A stretch of 18,218 nt of DNA from Bacillota bacterium (lineage in GTDB: Bacteria > Bacillota > Bacilli > Alicyclobacillales > SLC66). The translations under genes were made by a program, and so were the position numbers. Shown one piece after another: positions 1 through 6,770 of this stretch. The stretch spans positions 1 to 18,218 of the forward strand of contig JAKACR010000024.1 of the NCBI GenBank assembly GCA_021821225.1, given 5' to 3'. Each line of letters opens with the position of its first letter. The stretch's first letter is position 1. The notes beneath the pieces were generated by a model. It saw nothing but the letters and a program-made list of their open reading frames with translations. It was not told the origin of the DNA and searched no databases.

Positions 1-349
1 CAATCACGTCGCGCGATCCGGCTCTCTGGTGCAGACCGTCTACGTTTTGCGTGATGATCAGCGCGCCGCTTTTCGCCAGCACTTCGTGCGCGGCGTTCGG
101 CCTGGCCTTTGACCACGACCGCATCATGCCGGCGTAAAAGTGCCGGTATTCGGCGACATGCCGCTCCGCCAGATCCAGCCGGAACAAATCGCGCAAGGAT
201 CGTTCCCCCATGCGGGTGCGCAGAGTCGGCAGACCGCTCGCGACGCTGATGCCGGCGCCCGTGAGAGCGACGATTCGTTCGGCGTCCGCGCACCATTTCC
301 TGGCGAGATGCAACGGCGCAGTGCCGTATTCCAATGCGCCACCGTCCAA
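1..349 (-). CDS. Sirtuin (SIR2-family NAD-dependent protein deacylase), 3' part beyond window
   Basis: The minus-strand frame carries the sirtuin NAD-binding signatures: GAGISVASGLP near residue 30 and TQNVDGLHQRAGS near residue 100. Members of the family remove acyl groups from lysine using NAD+, in the cytoplasm. I chose the TTG at 349 because AAGGGGGTGG (363-354) lies just upstream and the 15-20 residues before the NAD motif then have the usual length. The frame is open to the left edge, so the catalytic His (normally in a following HG motif), the zinc site and the C-terminus are outside the window. The usual G(I/L)PxFR motif reads GLPTLRTR, lacking the Phe, so this is a divergent branch and deacylase activity is not assured. 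The gene is divergent from the serine unit, and a GGGGACA palindrome begins just upstream of its ribosome binding site. Confidence 0.88.
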   Translation of the reverse strand, partial: MDGGALEYGTAPLHLARKWCADAERIVALTGAGISVASGLPTLRTRMGERSLRDLFRLDLAERHVAEYRHFYAGMMRSWSKARPNAAHEVLAKSGALIITQNVDGLHQRAGSRDVI

Positions 350-363
350 TACGCCACCCCCTT

Positions 364-484
364 GGGGACATGTGATAAAGTCCCCTGTGCAGGCGCCATG
401 ATCCTACATATAGCGTTTTTGGTTTTAATCGAACACTATACGTACCGAGTGCACCTGACGAAACTTGGATTATCGCATGTCCCC
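364..484. repeat. GGGGACA-type palindromic repeat, copy 1 (about 121 bp)
   Basis: The left arm GGGGACATGTGATAAA (364-379) is the near-perfect reverse complement of the right arm ATTATCGCATGTCCCC (469-484). Both ends match the copy at 17922-17980: the left end also shares the following GTCCC, and the right end shares GAAA-TTGG-TTATC-CATGTCCC. The interior (about 90 bp) is not shared, so the two copies are different-length members of one family. The element fills the space between the sirtuin ribosome binding site and the -35 box of the serine promoter. It resembles REP-like palindromes spread by Y1 transposases, but that link is inference. Confidence 0.75.
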
Positions 485-513
485 TTGACGAGTGATCCCC
501 GATATAGTATTCT
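485..513 (+). promoter_or_regulatory. Sigma-A-like promoter of the serine T-box transcript
   Basis: TTGACG (485-490) and TATTCT (508-513) are separated by 17 bases and lie just upstream of the T-box leader. The match is 5/6 in the -35 box and 4/6 in the -10 box. Transcription would start near 520. The -35 box directly abuts the end of palindromic repeat copy 1. Confidence 0.55.
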
Positions 514-534
514 TTTACAAACTACACATCCAAA

Positions 535-831
535 AACGATGACGGAAACGATTCGACGATCGGACCCACCGTCTGCGGCCCGCAGCCGCGATGGACAGAG
601 ATCTGGCGGATGGTGCAAGCCAGCGGAAAACCGTCGAGTTCCAGCATTCCCGAGTGAACCCCGAAAACGCGCGTTCGTGAGTAGGCGGCTTACGCGATAC
701 CGCGTTACTGGTTCGGTGAGTGACCGATTGAGCCATCCCGCCGGAAGACGGGATGGGAAGTAGGGTGGCACCGCGAGCGTTGAATGAACTGCTCGCCCCT
801 ATGCGCGTGGCGATGGGGGTGAGCGGTTTTT
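535..831 (+). ncRNA. T-box riboswitch, tRNA-Ser responsive (specifier AGC)
   Basis: The T-box signature AGGGTGGCACCGCG lies at 762-775. Upstream, the stem I distal part shows GGTGCAAGCC (613-622) inside a CTGGC/GCCAG helix. The specifier region AGCATTCCCGAGTG (643-656) aligns with GGCATTCTTGAGC of the Bacillus subtilis glyQS leader as I remember it, which places the specifier codon at 643-645 = AGC, serine. The antiterminator is visible: TAGGG (761-765) can pair with CCCTA (797-801) and GCGAGC (773-778) with GCTCGC (791-796), bulging the TGGCACC that contacts the tRNA 3' end. The competing terminator follows at 788-831. Uncharged tRNA-Ser should allow read-through into the aminotransferase and serA. 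The exact 5' limit is uncertain. Confidence 0.93.
788..831 (+). terminator. T-box regulated intrinsic terminator
   Basis: The strand GCTCGCCCC (791-799) pairs with GGGGTGAGC (816-824), with flanking pairs extending the stem, and is followed by TTTTT (827-831). Its 5' strand overlaps the antiterminator strand, as expected for a T-box attenuator. Confidence 0.88.
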
Positions 832-894
832 ATTGTGTCTCCTCATCCGCCTGATATGTCTGCAACCCCATTCTATCGCAAGGAGAGGATCTCC

Positions 895-2058
895 ATGTTT
901 GGCGAAAAACACGTCCTGCGCATCCCCGGTCCGACTCCGGTCCCGCCCGAGGTGACGCGCGCAATGACGCACGCGATGATCGGCCACCGCAGTTCCGATT
1001 TTTCCGCGTTGCTCGCGGATGTTGAACAGCGCCTGCGTCCCCTGTTCGGCACGGCGGGGGATGTCGCGATTCTTGCCGGCACCGGCACCGCAGGTCTGGA
1101 GGCCGCTGTGCAAAATATGATTCGCGTGGGCGAACAGATGCTTGCAGTCTCCAACGGCAACTTCGGCGACCGGTTCGCCGACATCGCATCCAGGACGGGC
1201 GCACGCGTCGAAGTGCTCCGTTACGAGTGGGGCCAGGCGACTGATCCGGAAGATATTGACCGTCTCCTGACCGAACACCCAGCCATCAAGACGGTGCTTT
1301 TGACGCACTGCGAGACATCCACGGGCGTGCTGAACGACCTGGCGTCCATTGCCCGCGTCGTGCGCACGCACGACGGCCATCTGATCGTCGACGCCGTCAG
1401 TTCCTTTCTCGGAGCTCCCATCTTGATGGATGAATGGGGGATTGATGTGGTCGTGACGGGCTCGCAAAAGGCGTTGGGCCTGCCGCCCGGAATCACGCTG
1501 GTCGCATGCGGGCCGCGGGCCTGGGAGCGGATTGAACGGCCCGGTGTCGGTACGCTGTATTTTGACCTCGCCCGCTACCGCAAAAGCCTAGCGGACGATA
1601 CAACGCCCTGGACGCCGCCTGTCAGCCTCGTTTTCGGCCTGCAGGCATCCTTGCAACTGATCGAGGAGGAAGGCGTCGCCGTATGCTATGAACGCCATCT
1701 GCTCCTGCGCAACATGACGCGCGCCGCCGCGCGCGCCTGGGACATGCCGCTTTTCGTGACGGAGGACCACTACGCCAGTCCGACGGTCACAACGATTGCA
1801 ACACCCGATTTTGATGCGAACGCCATGCGCAAGGTACTGAAAAATGAATTGCACATCATCGTCGCAGGCGGACAGAAGCACATGGATGGAAAACTCCTCC
1901 GCATCGGTCACATGGGGTACGTGGATGCGGCCGACATGCTGCAGTGCATTGCGGCCATGGAGATAGCTCTAGGGCGTATCGAACGCCGGATCGAGTACGG
2001 CGCGGGCGTGCGCGCCGCGCAGGAGGTGTATCTGAATGCAACGAATTCTCGTCACTGA
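895..2058 (+). CDS. Class V aminotransferase (alanine-glyoxylate / serine-pyruvate type), probable phosphoserine aminotransferase role
   Basis: This is a 387-residue PLP-dependent fold-type I aminotransferase of the alanine-glyoxylate/serine-pyruvate group. It shows the N-terminal motif IPGPTPVPPEV (residues 9-19), TGTAG in the cofactor phosphate region, VDAVSSF with the PLP-ring Asp, and the Schiff-base lysine K192 in GSQKALGLPPG. The ATG at 895 is chosen over upstream starts because AAGGAGAGG (880-888) precedes it and family homology begins at once. The gene is first after a serine T-box and overlaps serA by 23 bases. No serC is visible, so I infer that it converts 3-phosphohydroxypyruvate and glutamate to phosphoserine in place of SerC. 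Serine-glyoxylate or alanine-glyoxylate transamination is the alternative from family membership alone. Confidence 0.92.
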   Translation: MFGEKHVLRIPGPTPVPPEVTRAMTHAMIGHRSSDFSALLADVEQRLRPLFGTAGDVAILAGTGTAGLEAAVQNMIRVGEQMLAVSNGNFGDRFADIASRTGARVEVLRYEWGQATDPEDIDRLLTEHPAIKTVLLTHCETSTGVLNDLASIARVVRTHDGHLIVDAVSSFLGAPILMDEWGIDVVVTGSQKALGLPPGITLVACGPRAWERIERPGVGTLYFDLARYRKSLADDTTPWTPPVSLVFGLQASLQLIEEEGVAVCYERHLLLRNMTRAAARAWDMPLFVTEDHYASPTVTTIATPDFDANAMRKVLKNELHIIVAGGQKHMDGKLLRIGHMGYVDAADMLQCIAAMEIALGRIERRIEYGAGVRAAQEVYLNATNSRH

Positions 2059-3637
2059 CCCGCTCTCAGAACTGGGTCTGGCCAAGTTGCACGAAGCGTC
2101 CGACATGGAGGTGGTCCTTCGCGTCGGCGCGAAACATGAAGAATTGCTTGAACTCATTGTGGATTTTGACGCACTGCTCGTGAGGAGCCAGACGAAGGTC
2201 ACGGCCGACGTGTTTCAGGCCGGAAAACGCCTGAAGGTGGTCGGACGCGCCGGTGTGGGCGTGGACAACATTGATGTGCGCGCGGCGACAAAAGCCGGCG
2301 TGCTGGTCATCAATGCACCGGACGGCAACACGATCACCGCCGCCGAATTCACCTTCGGCATGATGCTGGCTCTGGCACGCCATTTGCCGCAGGCGATCAA
2401 AAGCCTGCTGGACGGCAGATGGGAACGCACCCGCTTTGTCGGAGTGGAATTGCGTGGAAAATCGCTCGGTATCGTCGGGCTCGGCCGCATCGGCGCGGAA
2501 GTGGCAAAACGGGCGCAGGCGTTTGGCATGCAGGTTGTCGCGTACGATCCGTTTCTCACTCCCGCGCGCGCCGAGAAGCTCGGCGTAAAGGCGGCCGACC
2601 TGCACGACACCATCCGCAATGCGGATTTCATCACGGTGCATACACCGCTCATCAAAGAGACACACCATCTGCTTGGCGATGCGGAGTTTTCCATCATGAA
2701 ACGGGGCGTTCGCGTGCTGAACTGCGCGCGCGGCGGCATTATCGACGAACTCGCGCTGCGCAAGGCGCTGGATGACGGCATCGTGGCCGGAGCCGCGCTT
2801 GATGTGTTCGAAGAAGAACCGCCACATGGCAATCCCTTGCTTGCTTATCCGCAGGTGATCGCGACGCCGCACCTTGGCGCATCCACCGTGGAGGCGCAGG
2901 TCAATGTCGCGGTGGATGTCGCAAAAGGCGTCGTCGACATCCTGCGCGGCGGAACGTACGCCCATACGGTGAACCTGCCGCCCCTGCCCCAGGAACTGAA
3001 GAATGTGCTGGAGCCCTATACGGTTCTGGGCGAAGTGCTCGGCAGTCTCGCCGCGCAACTCATGCCAAGCGGTGTGCAGAAGGTTCACATGCAGTATGAC
3101 GGCGAGCCCGCGCAGTACATCGTGGATCCCATCACGCGCTCGGCGCTAAAGGGCGTTCTCGCGCACCATCACCAGGATGAGGTGCATTTGATCAGCGCCG
3201 CCCTCGTGGCTGAAGAGATGGGCATTGAAGTGGTGGAAAGCAAATTACCGAAAGGAGAAAAATATGGAAACCGGGTCCGCATCGTCCTGCACGGCAACGG
3301 TGATGCTCAGGTATCCGCGGCCGGCACATACATTCGCGGCCTGGGCATTCGCGTCGTGGAGATCGACGGGTTTCCGGTGGACATTACGCCGGCGGCCGCC
3401 ATGCTGATCACGTGGCACCGCGACCGTCCCGGCATCATCGGGCGGGTCGGCAGCGTGCTCGGGCTGGCTGGCATCAACATAGCGTCCATGCAGGTTGGAC
3501 GGCAGGAGGAAGGCGGGCAGGCCGTGATGCTCCTCGCCGTCGACAGGCCGGTGTCGGATGACGATGTGACGGCGATTCGCGACGCCATGGGAATGGACCG
3601 CGTGGCGTACATCGAATTGCCGCTTGAGAATGACTGA
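2036..3637 (+). CDS. serA: D-3-phosphoglycerate dehydrogenase, long form with ACT domain
   Basis: SerA oxidises 3-phosphoglycerate to 3-phosphohydroxypyruvate with NAD+, the first step of serine synthesis in the cytoplasm. The 533 residues match the long Bacillus-type enzyme. The substrate/NAD domains (about 1-315) carry the dinucleotide motif GLGRIG (148-153). The catalytic residues are R232 (in NCARGG), a Glu in VFEEEP (259-261) and H279 (in PHLGAST). A middle regulatory domain (about 320-450) precedes a C-terminal ACT domain (from about residue 460, containing HRDRPGIIGRVG) that in this family senses serine. AGGAGGTG (2021-2028) lies 7 bases before the ATG, inside the end of the upstream aminotransferase, suggesting translational coupling. 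Control by the serine T-box plus the ACT domain implies both transcriptional and allosteric feedback. Confidence 0.97.
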   Translation: MQRILVTDPLSELGLAKLHEASDMEVVLRVGAKHEELLELIVDFDALLVRSQTKVTADVFQAGKRLKVVGRAGVGVDNIDVRAATKAGVLVINAPDGNTITAAEFTFGMMLALARHLPQAIKSLLDGRWERTRFVGVELRGKSLGIVGLGRIGAEVAKRAQAFGMQVVAYDPFLTPARAEKLGVKAADLHDTIRNADFITVHTPLIKETHHLLGDAEFSIMKRGVRVLNCARGGIIDELALRKALDDGIVAGAALDVFEEEPPHGNPLLAYPQVIATPHLGASTVEAQVNVAVDVAKGVVDILRGGTYAHTVNLPPLPQELKNVLEPYTVLGEVLGSLAAQLMPSGVQKVHMQYDGEPAQYIVDPITRSALKGVLAHHHQDEVHLISAALVAEEMGIEVVESKLPKGEKYGNRVRIVLHGNGDAQVSAAGTYIRGLGIRVVEIDGFPVDITPAAAMLITWHRDRPGIIGRVGSVLGLAGINIASMQVGRQEEGGQAVMLLAVDRPVSDDDVTAIRDAMGMDRVAYIELPLEND

Positions 3638-3647
3638 TTGCGTTAAG

Positions 3648-3738
3648 CGGTTGTTCAAAAAGGGGGCAGAACTCCCCGGCACATTGCCGCGTCATCGCCA
3701 GCAATGCTCCCCGCTACCCAACAACGTCCGGCCGGACC
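3648..3738. repeat. MITE-like element, truncated left half (copy A)
   Basis: From GGTTGTTCAAAAAG onward the sequence follows the left half of the full copies at 6123 and 8505: shared CAGAACTCCCCGGC, CCGCGTCATCGCCAG and AATGCTCC blocks, then TACCC. Weaker agreement continues through AACGT-CG--CGG-CC to about 3738. The right half and its terminal repeat are missing. The element begins 11 bases after the serA stop codon. Confidence 0.8.
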
Positions 3739-3761
3739 ATGGTGGTCCGGCCGGACGTTGT
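3721..3761. terminator. 19-bp perfect hairpin between convergent serA and moaA
   Basis: Positions 3721-3739 are the exact reverse complement of 3743-3761, with a 3-base loop TGG. Each arm holds the 12-bp palindrome GTCCGGCCGGAC. The hairpin sits between the serA stop (3637) and the moaA stop (3766), as expected for a bidirectional transcription stop, but there is no clear T-run on either side, so termination is an inference. Confidence 0.6.
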
Positions 3762-3763
3762 AT

Positions 3764-4822
3764 CTATCCTCCGATGCGGGACATTTCCACACGATCAGGA
3801 GGTTGCGCGGCGCCTGATCGCAACTCCGAATACCGGTCATCCCGCACGCGCCAGACTCGGCTGAGCAGATCCGTCAGCGCTTCATCCGGTTGATCGCCGC
3901 GCAAGGCAGGTTTCAGATCCTCACCACGATTGGCAAAAAGGCACGTATACAGCAGTCCGTCGGACGACAGGCGAGCCCTCCCGCAACTGCGGCAGAATGG
4001 GCGTGTCACCGAGGCGATGATACCGATCTCCCCCGCTCCGTCCATATAATGGTATCGTGTCGCGACTTCCCCATGGTGGCGCGGGGCGATTTCTTCCAAT
4101 GGCCAGCGCGCGCCGATGCGCTGCAAAATCTCCGCCGCGGGCACAACATCGTCACGGCGCCACCCGTTGCTATGGCCCACATCCATGTATTCAATGAAGC
4201 GCAGGATGTGCCCCGTCCAGCGGAAATGTTCCGCCATCCGCTCGATATCGCCGTCATTCAAGCTCCGGCGCACCACCATGTTGACCTTGACGGGCGTCAG
4301 ACCCGCCGCAAAAGCGGCCTCAATGGCTCCGAGCACTCGCGACACCGGGCAGGCAACTCCGTTCATCCGACGAAACGTATTATCGCCAAGCGAATCGAGA
4401 CTGACGGTGATGCGATGGAGACCATGGGCCTTCAGGCGTTGCGCACGCGCCGCGGTCAATGCGACTCCATTGGTGGTCATGACGATCTCCTGCACGCCGG
4501 GCAGTTGGGCGAGATCGTGGATAAGGGACTCCACGTCGCGCCGCAACAGCGGTTCTCCGCCTGTCAAGTGCAGCTTTTTGACACCGTGATGCACGAAAAT
4601 GCGCGCAATACGGACGATTTCAGGAAAAGAAAGCATACTGCTTTCCGGTAAAAATGCGTAATCAGAACCAAACACTTCTTTGGGCATACAGTAGGTGCAG
4701 CGAAGATTGCAGCGGTCGGTCAAGGAGATGCGCAAATCCCGCAATGGCCGTTCCAAAGAATCGAGCAGCACCGGGAGTTCGCCGGGCATCCTGCCGCCAT
4801 CGCGAACTGATGCGTCATCCAT
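3764..4822 (-). CDS. moaA: GTP 3',8-cyclase MoaA (molybdenum cofactor biosynthesis)
   Basis: MoaA is a radical-SAM enzyme that, with MoaC, turns GTP into cyclic pyranopterin monophosphate. The 352 residues show the radical-SAM cluster C38-x3-C42-x2-C45 (CNLRCTYC), the SAM motif GGEP (88-91), the C-terminal second Fe-S cluster C277-x2-C280-x13-C294 and the essential C-terminal Gly-Gly (351-352). All diagnostic residues are present, so the enzyme should be active. The ATG at 4822 is preceded by GAGGGAGAG at moderate spacing; a second ATG 11 codons in is possible. No other moa or moe gene is nearby, so the gene stands alone and its partners must lie elsewhere. It converges on serA. Confidence 0.97.
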   Translation of the reverse strand: MDDASVRDGGRMPGELPVLLDSLERPLRDLRISLTDRCNLRCTYCMPKEVFGSDYAFLPESSMLSFPEIVRIARIFVHHGVKKLHLTGGEPLLRRDVESLIHDLAQLPGVQEIVMTTNGVALTAARAQRLKAHGLHRITVSLDSLGDNTFRRMNGVACPVSRVLGAIEAAFAAGLTPVKVNMVVRRSLNDGDIERMAEHFRWTGHILRFIEYMDVGHSNGWRRDDVVPAAEILQRIGARWPLEEIAPRHHGEVATRYHYMDGAGEIGIIASVTRPFCRSCGRARLSSDGLLYTCLFANRGEDLKPALRGDQPDEALTDLLSRVWRVRDDRYSELRSGAAQPPDRVEMSRIGG

Positions 4823-4926
4823 TGCACAGACTCTCCCTCGCTAAGACATAGAACCAAATACCCCCGCATCTTGCTTTACTCAAGCATACATCTCCGCAGC
4901 CAAATCGCAAACTGGCCATCCCGATG

Positions 4927-4971
4927 TTTTTACACCATGAGGTGAGATCGGTCCCATAATTTTTACACCAT
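4927..4971. repeat. Direct repeat pair TTTTTACACCAT
   Basis: Two exact 12-base copies at 4927-4938 and 4960-4971 lie 33 bases apart, close to three helical turns, in a divergent promoter region. A binding site for a regulator is possible. No known operator was recognised. Confidence 0.45.
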
Positions 4972-5042
4972 TTTACCACAGCGGCTTTCAGCGAACTTCA
5001 AGCGCCGCTCCATACCCTTGAGACCAGTAAGTAATATGAAAT

Positions 5043-5088
5043 GGGCACGCAAATCACAAGAATGCAATTTGTGCCCGTTGTATTTTTT
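5043..5088 (+). terminator. Terminator-like hairpin in the leader of the secreted-protein gene
   Basis: GGGCAC-GC-AAAT (5043-5054) pairs with ATTTGTGCCC (5067-5076) with a two-base bulge, followed by GTTGTATTTTTT (5077-5088). The structure ends only 8 bases before the ribosome binding site of the next gene. It could be an attenuator or could block read-through. No recognised riboswitch fold accompanies it. Confidence 0.55.
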
Positions 5089-5106
5089 GGAAAAGAAAGG
5101 TGGCCA

Positions 5107-6003
5107 ATGATGATGAACAAACAGACACGTCATGTCGCGGTCGCTCTCGCGATTGCCACGCTGTCCGCTCCACTGCTCGCCGGCACAGGCGCGTTTGCCG
5201 ACACGACGGTCAACACGGCATTCAGCACCCATTACCAAGCCAATGCACAGCACGAAACCGCGTTGATGCAGCAGGCACAGGCGTCTTCCACGACTAATAC
5301 ACAGATTTCCGCTCTTCAAGGAGCGGTACAGAGTATCGCCCAGCAGGTGCAGGCTCTGTATACCGCGGAGCAAGCACTCGCCTCCAGTCGCGCCAGCATC
5401 CCGCAACCGGTCGTGCCCACCGCCAATCTGGCCGCGTATGCGCATGATCGCAATGTGCTGCTGGCGGCCGCCGCACGTGACTGGAGCATGATGAAAGTGG
5501 ACCAAAAGCGCCACAATAAACGTCTGTACCAGATTGAGGCCAGCAATCGCGCCAAACTGGAAACCCGCCTCTCCTTTGTGGATCACCAGTGGATGGCGGC
5601 GAAACTCAAAGCTTCGAACGTCATGTGGCGCACGCATCCCTACAACAATGCGCTGCCCGCTCTCCAGCAATCGATCCTTAATCTGCAGGGCGCCGAAATC
5701 CACTACACCACACAGTGGATCGCGGCGGAGAAAACGGCCGCCGCTCCGGCACAGAGCCAGACCGTGTCGGTTCCCATTCCTTCAAACGTAACGCTGCCCA
5801 CCGGAAGTCCCACATCCATCACCGCCGTTTTTTCACAAAACAATTCGACGGTGCAGACGGTCAGCCTGCCTCTCACGGCACTTGCGAATAATACAGTGAC
5901 GTTCACGGCGCCTTCCGGATTGGCCGCAGGAACGTACACGGTCACCGTCTCACTCGTATACGGAACGAGCACCATCACCGCCGTCGGCAGCGCCTCCATC
6001 TAA
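5107..6003 (+). CDS. Secreted protein of unknown family with C-terminal Ig-like region
   Basis: I do not recognise the family. About 298 residues start at three consecutive ATGs (5107, 5110, 5113) behind AAAGGTGG (5096-5103); the second or third has the better spacing. Residues 1-31 form a clear Sec signal peptide: a basic start, a hydrophobic core and AFA before the cut. Residues 40-95 are Gln/Ala-rich and probably helical or coiled coil. Residues 120-215 are helical, with Trp, Lys and His. After a Pro/Ser-rich linker, the last 65 or so residues are Thr/Ser/Val-rich with a TAPSGLAAGTYTVTVS stretch typical of Ig-like beta sandwiches. No sortase motif or lipobox is present, so it is probably released or held non-covalently at the wall. 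It has no operon partner. Confidence 0.8.
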   Translation: MMMNKQTRHVAVALAIATLSAPLLAGTGAFADTTVNTAFSTHYQANAQHETALMQQAQASSTTNTQISALQGAVQSIAQQVQALYTAEQALASSRASIPQPVVPTANLAAYAHDRNVLLAAAARDWSMMKVDQKRHNKRLYQIEASNRAKLETRLSFVDHQWMAAKLKASNVMWRTHPYNNALPALQQSILNLQGAEIHYTTQWIAAEKTAAAPAQSQTVSVPIPSNVTLPTGSPTSITAVFSQNNSTVQTVSLPLTALANNTVTFTAPSGLAAGTYTVTVSLVYGTSTITAVGSASI

Positions 6004-6026
6004 GAGCACCACTGTCCAAGAGGCCT

Positions 6027-6073
6027 CGGGGACATGGAATGGAAATCCAGTTGATCCCCATCCCATGTCCCCG
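6027..6073. repeat. GGGGACA-type palindromic repeat, copy 3 (47 bp)
   Basis: CGGGGACATGGAATGG (6027-6042) is the reverse complement of CCATCCCATGTCCCCG (6058-6073) with one mismatch, around a 15-base loop. The outer GGGGACATG...CATGTCCCC is shared with copies at 364 and 17922, but the inner arm differs. It lies 23 bases after the secreted-protein stop and may also act as its transcription stop. Confidence 0.65.
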
Positions 6074-6074
6074 C

Positions 6075-6116
6075 GCACTATGCGTGTCTTACCCCCCCCA
6101 CTTTTTGAACTGGCCC
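6075..6116. repeat. MITE-like element, solo right end (copy B)
   Basis: GCGTGTCTTACC, then CCCACTTTTTGAACTGGCCC, matches the right end of the full copy at 6123-6276. The left part is absent. It directly follows palindromic repeat copy 3 and is joined to the full copy by the six bases TATGCG, giving a head-to-tail arrangement. Confidence 0.75.
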
Positions 6117-6122
6117 TATGCG

Positions 6123-6276
6123 AGGTTGTTCAAAAAGTGGGCAGAACTCCCCGGCGCATTGCCGCGTCATCGCCAGAAATGCTCCCTCACGTACCCGAAA
6201 ACGTACGCTCGGTCCGCATTTCTGGCTGCTTCCTTGCACTGCGCGCGTCTTACCCACCCACTTTTTGAACTGGCCC
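6123..6276. mobile_element. MITE-like element, full copy C (about 154 bp)
   Basis: The terminal inverted repeats are exact over 14 bases: GTTCAAAAAGTGGG (6128-6141) and CCCACTTTTTGAAC (6257-6270). An inner pair, CCAGAAATGC and GCATTTCTGG, adds to a long fold-back. The whole element matches copy D at 8505-8657. It is flanked by TATGCG on the left and TATACG on the right, a near-direct repeat compatible with a 6-bp target duplication. It encodes no protein, so it would need a transposase in trans. Its right edge touches the 3' end of the XRE gene. Confidence 0.85.
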
Positions 6277-6701
6277 TATACGGTTTCCTCTGAAAAAGTC
6301 TTCAGTTTCTTCCTTTGCACCATGATCTCGACCATGGCACACAGAATGTGATAGTCAGATTCGTCAAGCCGACTCACTCGGTGAGCCATTGCGATATAGG
6401 GCTGCGATTCCTCCCGCATGACAAAACTCTGCAGATATCCAGGAAGATCGGCCGGCCCACCGTAGCTCGTGTCATCCGGCAGACTTGTCACATCGGCGCC
6501 GTCACAAAAATACCCGATAGGCACTCCGAGCGCTTCTGCGATGCGAATCGCATACTCCAGGGACGGATGCCGTTCTCCCCGCTCCACCGAACTGATGTGG
6601 GGAGTCGAAATGCCCGTGCGATAACCGAGTTCTTGCTGGGTCAAACCACGTCTGTGACGCAGCAGACGAATCTTGCGGCCAAGGTATTGATCCACTTCCA
6701 T
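6276..6701 (-). CDS. XRE-family helix-turn-helix transcriptional regulator
   Basis: The 141 residues begin with a Cro/C1-type helix-turn-helix domain (about residues 8-63; GLTQQELGYRTGIS and VERGERHPSLEYAIRIAEALGV are diagnostic, read in pieces). A roughly 75-residue C-terminal part of unknown function follows, perhaps for dimerisation or ligand sensing. The ATG at 6701 directly follows an in-frame GTG; the upstream GGAG is close, so the start is uncertain by a codon. The TAG stop is built from the TA of the flanking hexamer and a G supplied by MITE copy C, so the original C-terminus may have been longer. The gene stands alone beside an AT-rich stretch. Its targets are unknown; self-regulation is usual in this family. 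Confidence 0.88.
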   Translation of the reverse strand: MEVDQYLGRKIRLLRHRRGLTQQELGYRTGISTPHISSVERGERHPSLEYAIRIAEALGVPIGYFCDGADVTSLPDDTSYGGPADLPGYLQSFVMREESQPYIAMAHRVSRLDESDYHILCAMVEIMVQRKKLKTFSEETV

Positions 6702-6740
6702 CACTCCATGTCATATGTATGATTAATCTTAACGAAATCT

Positions 6741-6770
6741 ATCATACTACACAAATGTATAAGTTGTAAA
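6741..6770 (-). promoter_or_regulatory. Sigma-A-like promoter of the XRE gene
   Basis: On the minus strand TTTACA (6770-6765) and TATGAT (6746-6741) are separated by 18 bases, with a start expected near 6734, about 33 bases before the XRE start codon. The match is 5/6 in each box. Confidence 0.6.

Larger units (their letters stand above)
4823..5106. other. Intergenic region between moaA and the secreted-protein gene
   Basis: This 284-base divergent region must hold the promoters of both neighbours, but no convincing -35/-10 pair stands out. It contains two copies of TTTTTACACCAT (4927-4938 and 4960-4971) spaced 33 bases start to start, and a hairpin with a T-run (5043-5088), both listed separately. 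No coding sequence is apparent. Confidence 0.5.

Noticed and set aside
140..763. Plus-strand open frame across the sirtuin, palindrome and T-box leader
   Set aside because: It crosses three unrelated elements, including the T-box RNA, and has no recognisable protein features.
2066..3088. Long minus-strand open frame opposite serA
   Set aside because: It is a shadow of serA in GC-rich DNA: no family features, no ribosome binding site, and the plus-strand frame has all SerA motifs.
4840..4915. Promoter for moaA
   Set aside because: Pairs such as TTGCGA with TATGCT (16 bases apart) exist on the minus strand but are no better than chance matches.
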